The notes beneath the pieces were generated by a model that had not been told where the DNA came from, did no database searches, and saw only the letters and a program-made list of their open reading frames with translations. The translations under genes and the position numbers were made by a program. Positions 12,381 through 23,044 of a stretch of 64,000 nt of DNA are shown here, one piece after another; position 1 is the first letter of the stretch, and each line of letters begins with the position of its first letter. The stretch comes from Pararge aegeria (taxonomy: Eukaryota > Arthropoda > Insecta > Lepidoptera > Nymphalidae). The stretch lies in the NCBI RefSeq assembly GCF_905163445.1, contig NC_053200.1, positions 11,842,001 to 11,906,000 of the forward strand, given 5' to 3'.

Positions 12381-12600
12381 TGATGAATGACCTCGTTACG
12401 TTTTCGCTTTGCGACGTTGCATGCCCGGCAACAGTGATGCGCAAACATGCAACGTCGCTTTCGTTTAATTAACTTATTTTTCCTATTTAAGTTACCAAGG
12501 AAACCGAATATTATCTAGGTAAAGAAACAAACACATAAATATATAGAAAACATTATACATTTTTTTTCCTATTCTTGTTACCATGGAAACTAAATAATAA
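12381..12600. promoter_or_regulatory. CpG-rich patch with palindrome and two X-box-like sites
   Basis: In strongly AT-rich surroundings this stretch carries many CpGs, a perfect 13-bp inverted repeat (12411-12423 and 12446-12458, GCGACGTTGCATG) and two copies of a near-palindrome. One, GTTACCATGGAAAC at 12577-12590, fits the RFX X-box consensus. The other, GTTACCAAGGAAAC at 12491-12504, fits less well. About 35 bp around the two boxes is duplicated at an 86-bp period. It lies about 2 kb upstream of the coding exon at 14341. A promoter or enhancer is inferred; part of an unrecognised repeat is the alternative. Confidence 0.3.
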
Positions 12601-12639
12601 ACAATACATTTATCCTAATAGTTCTGATACTCTACATCC

Positions 12640-13025
12640 ACCTCCATCTCCCGTAGGCTACTTTTAAGAAGTTACACTTCCGCCGTGTGTGAATAAATTG
12701 CACAGGATTTTTAATTTACCCTTTCATATGGTATTAATCTTTATTCAGCTAAATAAACTCTTTTTGTGTATGTTTCGATAATCGTACTTAAGGAGGAAAC
12801 TTCAGTCGTGCGTCGGAGCTGACACACACTTTTTTTTACTTTATTCACCATCCACTTTCCACCTTTTTATCGGCTTCGCACTCTCAGGTAACCTTTAAAA
12901 GATTACTTTTAGTGCTAAAGCCGCCTTTGCACCGTAGCCGGTAGCGCTAAGTACTACAACTGTTATCCTTGTTGTTTTTTTATTTTGTTTTGTTGCAATA
13001 AAGTTTTGCTATTCTATTCTATTAT
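12640..13025 (+). mobile_element. LINE 3' end (family T), plus strand
   Basis: It includes 'CACCATCCACTTTCCACC', 'GCCGCCTTTGCACC' and the terminal 'TTGTTGCAATAAAGTTTT', all shared with 33785-33945. The left border is vague. It has no intact reading frame. Confidence 0.65.
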
Positions 13026-13599
13026 AACATTTCAAGGAACTAAAAATGCGACACGACTAAAATACGCAGGTGTGTCTACACTTTAATTTACACTGACCTA
13101 TTTTCAAGTTGTCGACACAGGTCACCACAAAGTATTGTATTCATTTCTTCCAGACTGTTTTGTAAGAGCTGTCAATTGTACAGTCTAGAACTCATTATGA
13201 CCCAAGTGTTTTTCTTTGCTTTTATTTCTTGCGACAATCTCGAAAATAAACATTTACTAATCTCAGAAATATTCGGTTATATATAACAAGCAGCATAAAA
13301 CCAATTTCTTAACTTAAAGGACGTTTAACATCAAAAGTTACAGCACTTTGTATCAATTCCCACGTTTTTCTTTTATTTCTCGGACCGGTCTTTTTTCACT
13401 TCACCGCCTTTTAATTGATGGACAGAAAACAAATAGAGCTTGGGTATTTTAGCAACGTTCCATTTACCAGTAAAATAAATAAAGGGAGAAAATTTAATAT
13501 ACGAAAGGGGTGGAAACCAATAAAAGCAATTCTGAATCTGCCACGGGGTAGTTATTATCCCGTGCGAAGGGTCATTTTTTATTTTTTCGTTGAATCAGT
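13026..13599. other. No gene recognised
   Basis: AT-rich sequence. A small inverted pair near 13540-13562 (CCACGGGG and CCCGTG) is too short to interpret. Confidence 0.4.
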
Positions 13600-13860
13600 T
13601 GGGTAATATTTTTTAACCGATTTCTTAAACCTACGCAGTTTTTCAATTAGTTGTTTTTTTTTTATGTATGTATACCGGATATGGAGGTTTTCAATTAGCT
13701 GTTTTTTTTTGTTTTCTTTTTAATTTCTTAAACGTGTCTGGGACGTCGGCCGATTTGAGTGTTAGGGCATGGTAATCAACGTGACTTTTTACCTAATATA
13801 ACCCATTTTTTGAACCGACTTAAGAAAAGAAGGAGATTCTGAATTGGACTGTAGGCTTTT
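13600..13860. repeat. Dispersed 'ACCGACTT' repeat fragment
   Basis: The wording 'TTTTTTGAACCGACTT', 'AAGAAGGAGATTCTGAATTG' and 'CCGGATATGGAGG' matches a common lepidopteran noncoding repeat. This is recognised from general familiarity, not from a second copy in the window. Confidence 0.4.
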
Positions 13861-14340
13861 TTTTGCATTATTATATGTTACTCGATTACTCTGCCAATTT
13901 TGATAATTCTTTTTATCCTATCCTCATTTATATAAACGTTGAACAAAAAATACAACTGACAATGACTCTCATCTCAAACATAAACAGATTTTATTCAATT
14001 TGTGGGAATCAACCATTATTTGAGATTTTCCTCCCCTTTTCATGGATTTGCCCAAATCAGAACCGGTCTACTACTGATGGAGAAATCAATCAGTATTTAA
14101 TTTAAATGAACTGCTTAAAGAAACTGCTTATTATTTTACAGTCTTTCTCACTGTTTCTCTTTTTGGAGAAAAACCAAATTTCGTACTCAGATTAACATAT
14201 AAGAATATCTTCCTATGAGTGTTCATACTATATAGACATTTTAAGACTACTACAACTAACAGTTTAATAAATACAATACACAGATTGCAAAATAATCATC
14301 ATAGTACTCGTGCTTAAAATTTTTTTTTTTTTTGTTTCAG

Positions 14341-14786
14341 ACGACGACTTCCTCAGCAAACCAAACCATGTCCGTGTTATGATATAGAAATAAATATAGT
14401 GCTAAGTTTCAGTGTCAAGTGTAACATAGTTATCCGTTAATTTATTACACATTAGAATAAAGCTTGGAAAATTACCGAATAACAAAATTGTGTGCGGGAA
14501 TCGTGATCGTAAATAAAAAAATGTGCTGCTAATAAAAACACATAACTTCCGCAGTAAATTTATTTGTGTGTGTCCGGGCTCGCGGTTGAAATGTCGTCGA
14601 GGACGGGACAGCGCGGCACGTCGGTCGCGACCAGCCAAAGGAAACACAGGTCTAGATCCACGCCGAGGTACGACCTGGAGAAGAAGCCGAAGAAAAAAGA
14701 CCTCAAGACAACAGGAACGACCAGTTTGGTATCGATTCCTAACAGCATAAAACTTACGATGCTCAACAGCGGCCTGATTTCTTTTG
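14341..14786 (+). CDS. First coding exon of an unidentified host gene (5' UTR plus 65 codons)
   Basis: A run of T followed by GTTTCAG ends at 14340, a strong 3' splice acceptor, and TTTTG/GTGAGT at 14786/14787 is a near-consensus donor. Between them is a 250-nt 5' UTR and an ATG at 14591. I prefer this ATG because an in-frame TTG at 14564 is not a normal eukaryotic start. The 65 codons encode a hydrophilic, strongly basic N-terminus rich in Ser, Thr, Lys and Arg (SQRKHRSRS, EKKPKKKDLK), then a less charged end (SIKLTMLNSGLISF). The exon ends in phase 1. Codon and CpG use are clearly richer in GC than the flanks, which supports real coding sequence. An upstream noncoding exon is implied. There is no recognised domain, and downstream exons are not found in the window. 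It could be the cytoplasmic N-terminus of a membrane or signalling protein, but that is speculation. Confidence 0.65.
14368..14532 (+). promoter_or_regulatory. Short upstream ORFs in the 5' UTR
   Basis: ATGs at 14368 (4 codons, TGA), 14379 (2 codons, TAG) and 14521 (3 codons, TAA) precede the main ATG at 14591. Short uORFs of this kind commonly reduce or tune translation. The effect here is inferred. Confidence 0.4.
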
Positions 14787-15124
14787 GTGAGTTATTAAAC
14801 CTTACCTATATGGCTTATCTTCTATTAGTTGTTTTATGCTACCAAATCAGCGGGAACCATTTGTTTTCTTCGCGCTGGGTAAACAACGTTGACGCGGGTC
14901 TGTAAATGGATGGGTGGCCGACTTTGGAAGATTGAAAATAATTTTTTATCCATAAATGTCAGCCTTATTCGCAAACATAGTATGTCAATCGTTAAAAGAA
15001 AAACCGTTAACGCGATTTTAGTTGATTCGTATGCGGAAGGTGAGCCAAGAAAACTCCTAATATTATTAATTAGTCCTAACACTGAAGTCCTCATAAATGA
15101 GGCAACACTTTTTGTATTCAATAT
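14787..15124 (+). other. Putative intron sequence
   Basis: This follows the donor at 14787. The open frames at 14834-15137 on both strands have no domain and no splice sites, so I treat them as chance. Confidence 0.45.
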
Positions 15125-15480
15125 CATTAAGCCTTAAGTAAGGATATTGCTCCCGTCCGCTGAGGAGTTCTGTCCTATATCTCCAATCATATTCATCACT
15201 TCATTCACCTACACGAAATTTTTGTTAAACTAAATTGGTACTACAACCAATAGGTTGTAATACCAGTTTATCTGAATACGGGACAAAATTAATATTTAAA
15301 TCGTTTAACATTTGGCGGAGTTATTGTATAAAATCGTCAAACACTTTCACCCCCTCTCAGGAATGGTGCTGAATTCACGGATAAAAGTATCCTATTTCCT
15401 ACCTCGAAGTATGAATTCCGATCATGTTTTTTCAATTGATTTTAGCAGTTCCTACGGACAGACAGACAGACAAAAATGAA
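15125..15480 (+). repeat. Dispersed noncoding repeat (type H)
   Basis: It has 'GTCCGCTGAGGAGTTCTGT', 'CTATATCTCCAA', 'TTGGCGGAGT', 'GGATAAAAGTATCCTAT' and ends with a GACAGACAGACA run, shared piecewise with 38860-39165 and 49008-49470. A 17-bp hairpin (15232-15248/15253-15269) is inserted in it. Confidence 0.6.
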
Positions 15481-15494
15481 TCAATGAACGGTAT

Positions 15495-15545
15495 AAGGTC
15501 AAGTCCAGCAGCGGCTGTCCATCGGTTGATCTGATGATAGTGATT
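15495..15545 (+). mobile_element. RTE LINE tail fragment
   Basis: The wording 'GTCCAGCAGCGGCTGTCCAT', then 'CGGTTGATCTGATGATAGTG', matches the RTE 3' end at 48.5 kb with substitutions. Only about 50 bp remain. Confidence 0.6.
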
Positions 15546-16375
15546 ATATGAATGTTGTTTGTAAGGATATGTGTTCTAATGTTGCCGTTAAAAGATGACA
15601 AAAAATCATAAAACTATTCTAAATATTCTTTTTTATTCAAATTTGCATAAAGTATGTATTTCCAAACTTAGAAAGGGAACTTCTAGAGTGCATACTTTAG
15701 GAATTCAAGTAGGGGATGGAAGTTTTAAAGGAGGTCCTATTATATCACAATTTTGTTTGAGACGGAGCGCGTCCGGTGAAGAACTACCGACAAGCTTGTT
15801 TCGACCGCCAAGATATGTTCCAGAACAAAATTTTAGGCGTGGTTGCCGGCGTAATTGCATTAACACGAAGCTTAACACATATGCCTCAGATTGATGGACA
15901 CAGGGAAGCACAGGGTTTTGGACGTGGTTCTCGCAAGCCCTGCGAAGTGTTGCTTGTCTAAAATCAGTATATAAGCTTGGTTTTTAATTTCAGTCTGTAA
16001 AATCAACTCTCAAGAAAACTAATCAATATTGTACATAAGAGTAATCCCCAAAATCCTATATAGATGTCTTCCTGTTTCCATTCCCCTGTTTTCTAATGCA
16101 TAGCGTAAAATGTTAAATCCATTCAGTATGCACAGACAGCGGTGATCTTGAATTTCAAATTCGTATCCGATACACACGGCGCATTCAGAAATGGCCGCTG
16201 TTTCAGTTCTGGCGTATTTTCCACTCCGACACATTGCTACTGTATATTCCTTCACTTACTCTGAAGGAATGCATTTGGAGCGAATTTATGTGCACAGTCT
16301 ATATACAAATTCAAATCCTAAATATGTTCGTCCGCTTGTACTGTATGCCTACTGCCCTAGTTCTCTGCTTCTTCT
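15546..16375. other. No gene recognised; ORFs of uncertain meaning
   Basis: Open frames occur at 15595-15894 (plus) and 16019-16255 (minus, 78 codons with several Cys). Neither has a domain I know nor flanking splice signals. They may be remnants of unrecognised transposons. Confidence 0.35.
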
Positions 16376-16379
16376 TTTA

Positions 16380-16620
16380 TTTATCTATACTTATAATAAA
16401 ACTGTAACTGGAAGATTTCTGTACATTTAATATACTTTGAATTTTTTTACCGGGGGATGCTTTATAATTGGTACTGAGTCCAAAACAGATTTTTATTTAA
16501 TTTTTGTCTGTCTGTCTGTCTGTCTGCCTGTCTGTCCGGGTATCACGTAAAAACTACTGAACGGATTTAAATAAAAATCGGTATAGTGGTAGCTGATATT
16601 CCGGGTCAACATATACGAAA
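16380..16620 (-). repeat. Dispersed noncoding repeat (type H) with (TGTC)n
   Basis: It carries 'ATAATAAAACTGTAACTGGA', a TGTC run at 16505-16536 and 'CGGATTTAAATAAAAATCGG'. The inverted counterpart of these words lies at 39060-39165. Confidence 0.55.
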
Positions 16621-16624
16621 ATAA

Positions 16625-16795
16625 ATTTCCAATTTTCCCCGCCGGCTGTTAGAGGCATGGCAGTTGTATTAAACTCATGCACCATGTAGAGTGGTAATCG
16701 CTGAAGCCACTCTCTGTCGGGTGGCTTCAGTTGTGGCTAGTTACCAAAGAAAATTATAAATTCCCAAATTTTCCCCGCCTGGATCTCGCACTTGA
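16625..16795. repeat. Rearranged SINE family D pieces
   Basis: 'GGCATGGCAGTTGTATTAAA', 'GGTGGCTTCAGTTGTGGCTA' and 'AAATTCCCAAATTTTCCCCG' are family D words, but they occur in scrambled order and orientation. This suggests nested or inverted copies. Confidence 0.5.
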
Positions 16796-16839
16796 TCTCA
16801 CACAAACTAAAGCGTGAGGGCACTGCGTCAAATATCGAC

Positions 16840-17036
16840 AAATATATTCATAACTTTATCAATTGGGAAAGAACAACTGCTAAGCTTCTGGCCGGCTTCT
16901 TCTCGGCAGAATATGACTTCCAAACCGGTGGTAGAGTCACTACCAACGGACATACTTGAAGTTTCAAAAGTGCTTATATTAGATTTCAGAAGGCCTACAT
17001 GAAATAAATAAATTTTAATATTGAATTTGAATTTTC
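16840..17036 (+). mobile_element. CR1-like LINE 3' tail (family J)
   Basis: It reads 'GGCCGGCTTCTTCTCGGCAG', 'CCGGTGGTAGAGTCACTA' and 'AAAAGTGCTTATATTAG', and ends in AAATTTTAATATTGAATTTG. This is the 3' UTR of the element better preserved at 34.8-35.4 and 40.6-41.1 kb. Confidence 0.8.
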
Positions 17037-17562
17037 GTCATTACCATAACGTTTGCTATAATCCCTGAATACAGTTTCTTTAGACAGTTGGGAGCCCTAT
17101 AGCTCAGACCTTTAATAGTGATTGGTTATCACTTTACGTCAATATTTAATATGGAACAGCTCGACTTGTTTGTTTTACAACGGCGAATGCGTCATGCGTC
17201 GGCAGAAGCTTGTAAAATTGATAATGGAAAACATATCTCGTACTAACATGACTCACATATCTACGTCAATAGTATAGGAATGCAGGAACTATCTATACGT
17301 ACAAAATGTATCTTGTACCAAATTCGCCTATTATTTAGTACCTACTAGCTTATGTCCGCGATAGCGATAAGCTTTTTATGTAAGAGAAGTTGTCTGAGTG
17401 CGGAAAACGGACCAGATAAAAAGAACATGCTTGCGATTTCGTCCGCTTTTACTGTTTTTTTTTTCACTTGTGTCCGGGAAATTAAAAAAAAAATTCTATT
17501 ACCAGAATGCAAGCAACCTCTATATATAATATAATAAGGTGAGGCTCCTGCGCCGCACACAG
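17037..17562. other. No gene recognised
   Basis: AT-rich sequence. The ORFs at 17345-17560 on both strands overlap each other and lack features. Confidence 0.4.
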
Positions 17563-17790
17563 AAAATCATCATCATCGTCATATCAACCCATTATCGGCC
17601 CACTACAGGGCACGGGTCTCCTCCCACAATGTGGAGGGGTTAAAGCCGTGGTCCGGTACGGATTGGTGGACTTCACACGCTTTTGAGAAAGTTACGGAGA
17701 ACTCTCAGGCTGTTTTCGTTCAGTGTTGAACGAAGTGATATTTTAATTCCTTAAAAGCACATAACTTAGAAAAGTTAGAGGTGCGTGTGT
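17563..17790 (-). repeat. tRNA-related SINE (family C), 3' two-thirds
   Basis: In plus orientation it reads 'CCCATTATCGGCCCACTACA', 'GGGCACGGGTCTCC', then 'GATTGGTGGACTTCACA' and 'AAAGCACATAACTTAGAAAA'. These are reversed family C words, ending at the CATCATCATCG run that is the SINE's (GAT)n terminus. Confidence 0.8.
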
Positions 17791-19309
17791 ACACAGATAA
17801 CAAAAGTTAATTTAAAACGCCTCCAGTGTTTCGGCGGGAGCTAATTTGTAGTGGAATAAAACAAACTAATTTTCAAAGGGGGCTTTCAAAGTAAGTATTT
17901 TGTTTTCAACTTTGCGAAAAATTACACAAAATTATATTTCAATAAATCTACTATAATATTAGAAAAACCAATAACAGGTAAAGTCAAGTAATGGAGATGG
18001 TAGAACGAATTTGCTAGGAAGAAAACAGTGTGTATCTGGAACCTAGACAAAGCACCTGAGCAATTATTACAGGCGCCATCTCAACTAGCCTTAAGGCACG
18101 AGGTTATCTCGAGGCGAACAACTAAGTAAATAGTTCTAGCATGTTACCACAAGATGCTTTATTGAAGAATCTAACTGAAAAAAACATGTGTGTACTTATG
18201 TACACGCGATAGACGTTATACTTCTATGGCGTTACAAGATAAAAATCTTTTCAAAAATTTTATCTTTCGCCTTTATCTGCGTTTGTAGAAAAAACTACTA
18301 TAACAATAGAAAAAGGTATTTAATACATTGAAAGATTTATTGTAATGCATTATCTAGTCATCTCATTATCGGAAAACCAAGTTTCATCATTAAAATTTGA
18401 GATATTTCTTTTGTACAATTGAATCAATTAAATCACCGGAATGGGCCCGCAGACTTTGACAATTCAAAGTTTACAGTGTCAAATCTTTTATTGAAAAACA
18501 AAATTGTTGACTATAGTTAACTTCAGGGTGTTGGTTTTTAGTATCGGTGTGCGCGCGCATCGTAAAAATTTAGTCTCATCATTTTCCCCTAAGGCGCCAA
18601 AAGAAGTTTAACTTCAATAATAGTCCTTTTTTCATATTAAAGCTGTAATCTGTTGATAAGTTGCTTGGCAAAGTTGTTATTTGTTAAATTGTATGGATAT
18701 TTTTTTCCACTTGACAAACTTTGTCTAGTGTAGTAAGCAATAAATCTAAGATAACGGTTGGAATGAATATAGAAAATGGACATTACTGTCGTCTATTGTC
18801 GGTCATTAAACAACAGAAATCGAGTAACATTCCGTCAAAGCTAGAAGACAAATAGTCAGTTCCGTTTTGTTTTTGCCTAACCACTGTTTTCAAAGAGCCG
18901 CTGTTGTAGACATTCTTTTATTTTCTCCTACACGCCCGTAGCTCGCGGCTACTGGATGACGAATCGACGAATGTGTTGTTTTAAAAAAAAAAGCTGCGAA
19001 CTCTTTGAAATCCCCTTTTTGCGCTTTAAACAGGAGCCTCAGTCATATGACCGTCAAAAAATGCTTTGTGGCGGAATTTGATTCGAAAACAAACAGCGTT
19101 ATGCTCGCAGGAATATTCTGTGCAAATATGTAGCCCAAATTACTCGCATATTTGCATTTGAAAGGAGTTTAAAAAATATTTATGTGGTTTTTTTTTGGTA
19201 AAAATATTTTTAGCTTTCATTCAACCAGGGCAGCCAGCGCTTATATTTTCTCGTCCCAAAGCTCCGTTTAGCCCTTTTAGCAAATAGCGTTTCCATGTAT
19301 GTTGTATAG
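17791..19309. other. No gene recognised
   Basis: A long AT-rich stretch with no credible exon, RNA or transposon on either strand. Confidence 0.45.
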
Positions 19310-19545
19310 TGGTCCTAAGTAGCTGATGCCCACGTGCTTCGTGTGCGTTTATTACCATTTTAACAAATCCCGTGGGAAACGTTAGTTGTCCTGAGATTAA
19401 AAGTTACCTATTTTACTCTGCGACCTTTCAACTATATTTATGCAGAAAATCAAGTTCATTAGTCGCTTAGTTAGGGAGTAACGGAAGAGAACACACAAAC
19501 AAATAAAGCAAACACACTTTCGCATTTATAATACAAAGTAACGAT
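19310..19545 (+). repeat. Dispersed noncoding repeat (type H)
   Basis: It starts 'AAGTAGCTGATGCCCACG' and ends 'ACACTTTCGCATTTATAATA'. The same start and end classes occur at 45.9 and 49.0 kb. Confidence 0.55.
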
Positions 19546-20769
19546 TTAAGTAGTTGACTTTTTTTTTTTGGGAAATTTAAAACAAGAAATGACTTAGCCG
19601 GCCACTTTAATGAAACTTAAAATGAGAATAAAACAATTATTTTTCGTCTATTGAAATTCCAATCGAATAGAATAGAAGACATTTGAAATGTGTTTCAAAG
19701 CCAAAATATAAGATTTTCAAGTCGATCGGGCATTAAGAAACTATTCAACCAAAGTTAACAAAGTTTTAGTAAGGTCTACGAATCAAAAGATAATAAGCCA
19801 AGTAAGTTCCTAGAAATCGGCGGTACATACTATAAATAAAAAAACAGAAGACCTTTTCTGGAAGTCGGTTCGAAAGCTTGAAGCAATTTAGTAGACCATT
19901 ACCTAAATTGAAGTAAGTACCTAATAGGCAAGCGAACGTAAATATTTCATGCTTACGAGTCGGAGAAGCGTGCACAGGGTACTGAACAAGCTGTATCAAA
20001 AAATTCTTAGTTTACTTAATGAGAGTTAAAACAAATGTCTTAAAATGAAAGTGAAAGTCTTAAAATTTCAAATGGGTATTTACTATGTTTTTTTCTTCAC
20101 ACCATCCTTAACAAAGAAAGATACATAATGAATTTTTTTGCTCTTCTAGTGCGACTAAAGAATTTTATTACAAGTTATATTTTATTACAATTCATTATAT
20201 TTTAACTAACTGACTGACTGACTGATCTATCAACGTACAACTGAAAACAATTGAAGGATCTGGTTGATTGGCATCATACAGATAACTATTCAAATGCAGA
20301 TGTCCGCAACGAGATGAAGAATAAAAAATCATCTAAAATGGCAAAATATGGGTTTGAAATTAGTATAAAACGGTTGCTGGAGGTATTTAAAAAACCGAAA
20401 CAAACATGAAGAGCACAAGCTAGTACTATAATATGTCTTATAGTCTCTCCTACATTCAATAGTGTAACGGTGAAGATTGATAGAGCAACGTCCAGTTCTA
20501 GGTCAGCCTTTTGATGAAATTGCAAGAGTATAGGAGTAATAAAAGTGCTCCACGTATATCAAATGATAGAAGTTATATTTGTATACAACTAAGGAATATA
20601 GGTCAAATTTTACTAAGAATATCTGTATTATACTGACTGCCTAGCACCGTGGGATTGGATGGCATAGTGGAAGGTTCCTCGATTGTTTTTCTGTGACGGT
20701 ACCTGACTGGCAAAACTGTATAATCTAGCTACGTATGTAGTATTTCGTAACGTAACGTAGAAGTGGTGT
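19546..20769. other. No gene recognised
   Basis: AT-rich sequence with a short (ACTG)n run at 20209-20224. The minus-strand ORFs at 19766-19999 and 20286-20525 lack coding character. Confidence 0.4.
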
Positions 20770-21010
20770 TACTCGTAGCTCTTTTCGACAGGGTAGTCGA
20801 CTTCACTTTCGGAAGGCTGAGTTCGAATCCCAGTACACACACACGCACCTCTAACTTTTCAGAGTTGTGTGTGTTTTAAGCAATTATATCATACTTGCAA
20901 AACATGGTGAAAAAAACTGCTTTTCTATGTGTTTCTAGATGTTTCTGAGGCGGCTGAAGTATACCTAGTAATCAGCACTTGGCCTGGCAGATTACTTCCT
21001 ACACTTTCCT
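20770..21010 (+). repeat. tRNA-related SINE (family C), 5' half
   Basis: A B-box-like 'GAGTTCGAATCCC' at 20820-20832 is followed by 'CTAACTTTTCAGAGTTGTG' and 'TTTTAAGCAATTATAT', the family C body. It degrades toward 21010. Confidence 0.6.
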
Positions 21011-21244
21011 AAACTTTCTAGGAGCAAATAAAACCATACCCCTTTTAGGTTAGCGTGTCTCCAACTTAAACTAAATCGATATGTACCATCGTGTCAGTTT
21101 GTGACAAGCATCGTTAAAATTTGAATTAAAAAAAACAGGGACGGGCATATAAAAAAACGAAAGGATTGCTTAAAAAAAATCTACTCCAACATTTTGCTGA
21201 CATACTGTTACTATCATTGATTTATATTGTTACTGCTTTTCGTT

Positions 21245-21475
21245 CTCCCCGCCGCTGTGGTTACGCTGTGATCGTATAAGTACGAGATCTTGGGTTCGAT
21301 CACCGGCTGGAGCAATTATAATTTTTTAATTTCCTCTAGTCAGGTCTAACGGGAGGCTCTTAGGCTGGGGCTAGTTACCACCCTACCGATAAAGTCGTAC
21401 CGCCAAGCGACATCTTACCGAAATGCTAAATGCATTTCGGTAAGATGTCGCGTAGAAACCGATTAGAGTCATCAT
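21245..21475 (+). repeat. tRNA-derived SINE (family D) interrupted by a perfect hairpin
   Basis: The head has 'GGGTTCGATCACCGG' (B box) and the body has 'GGGGCTAGTTACCACCCTAC' and 'AAGTCGTACCGCCAAGCG'. At 21407-21451, where the core 'GATTTAGCGTTCCGG' should stand, there is instead a perfect 20-bp inverted repeat with a 5-nt loop. The copy then resumes with 'CGTAGAAACCGATTAG'. Confidence 0.8.
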
Positions 21476-22115
21476 TTGCAATTGCTAACTGCAATTTTTA
21501 ATTGGAATAAAAAATTAAAAAAACACACGTATTAAACATAAATGCTGAAAACATAACACTCCTTTTTATGAGTCGTGCAAAAAATATCACTTTGCTGTGG
21601 CCATTGAAGCCACTTTTGGAAAAGAATTTTTATTTATAACCGTTTTTATTATTCTGAAAAGTCTATTTATATTATAAGAAGCGCAAATTTCATTCATGAC
21701 GAATCAACGTCATGATCGCCCGAATGTATTCAGGGTTTCTACGAATGCTCTCTTACAAATAATTATTTTTGTCTTTCTTAGTGTGATTATTCTTGGGATT
21801 CGCCTTCCACTTGTTTAAAATACCGCTAAATTGGCCGCCACGTGGAGTGTTTTATCCACATTTCCCGAAACAGCAGGATATCCCAAAATTCTCTGACGGT
21901 TAGGCGAGTGATTTTCCTCTTGAGATTCTGTTTACCAACCACATATTAGCGCTTGACAGCCGAATGGGCGAGATGGCGATGTTTGTAATGTCGTAGTACT
22001 TATATTTCATATTTATTTATTTTCTAATTTTAGCCTTGTCAGAATTAGGTACACTAATTATTTTATAGTAACCTCGTTGTCCTGACCGACCTCGTTGGTG
22101 GTTGTCGTTGGGAGT
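21476..22115. other. No gene recognised
   Basis: AT-rich sequence, with a locally GC-richer piece at 21780-21920 that I cannot assign. Confidence 0.4.
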
Positions 22116-22119
22116 GACC

Positions 22120-22460
22120 TGGTACATGTTCCGTACTAATAAATCAATTCTCGACGAACTCAGTATCTTCTGCGCCTATCTTCTGCAGTTAAAGCGCGAA
22201 TTCTCAGTTTCTTCGGTCATGTATCCAGGCGTAATGACGTGCCCATTGAGCGCCTTGTGGTTCTAGGGAAAGAAGAAGGTACCAGAGCACGCGGTAGATC
22301 ACCAATGAGATAGACGAACCCAGTGAAGGACACAATCGAGGCTCCACTACATGAATGTACAAGAAAGGCAACCGTTAGAGAAGGGTTCGAAGGATTGAAA
22401 AGCGAGCCAAAACACCCAGATGACAACCACGACCAGTCTGTCAAGACTGTAACGACTAAG
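22120..22460 (+). pseudogene. RTE-type LINE ORF C-terminal remnant
   Basis: The frame reads FFGHVSRRND, ERLVVLGKEEGTRARGR, then a stop where other copies have Trp, then KDTIEAPLHECTRKATVREG. The layout GHV.RR / GK..G...RGR / ..W...V is typical of the region after the reverse transcriptase in RTE and BovB-like elements. At least one stop and a shifted start mark it as dead. Confidence 0.75.
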
Positions 22461-22469
22461 AAGAAAAAG

Positions 22470-22575
22470 AAGAAGAACCTCGTAGTGGACTGCGGTCTTA
22501 GCATCTTCTCATTGTGGGAGGAGACCCGAGCCCTGTAGTGGGCCGTATTGGGTTGGTATGATGGCGATGATGAAT
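22470..22575 (+). repeat. SINE family C, 3' end
   Basis: It reads 'GTAGTGGACTGCGGTCTTAG', 'GGGAGGAGACCCGAGCCCTG' and 'TAGTGGGCCGTATTGGGTTG', and ends in ATGATGGCGATGATGA. It abuts the RTE remnant. Confidence 0.75.
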
Positions 22576-23044
22576 TTCGCTATAATAAAGATGTTTTAAA
22601 AATACTGACGTATAAGAAAATATTTTTTTTTTCTTCTAGTTTGTATTATATAGTTAAGGTTTAGGGCAGCGACAAAACCAGGTTATCACATACTTAATCA
22701 GGTGAAGCTGCTTCGTAGGAAGGTCAAATAATACAGGTTACAGTTATAATAACTAAACCCGCACGACTTTCAGAAATATCATTTTAAATGAGAGATGACT
22801 TGAATTACAAAACGTACATCGAAATAACATATCAGTCATCATATTTTGACAAGCATTCCGGTGTTACTAATAGGTTTATAATAAATTGAATTGAAACGTT
22901 GAATTCGCACTCAGCACGCTACGAGCTTGTTTTCGATAATTCTCCAGTTTAAACTAATATTAGTTCTCTATTGCGTAGTTTTTAATGTATTCGTATTTAT
23001 TTTGACGTGTTACGTTAATTTGTTTAAATTTTTGAATTTAGTTG
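22576..23044. other. No gene recognised
   Basis: AT-rich sequence. Nothing supported. Confidence 0.4.

Noticed and set aside
14564..14905. The longer frame around the host exon (113 codons from a TTG)
   Set aside because: TTG is not a normal eukaryotic start, and the frame runs past the strong donor at 14787 into probable intron.
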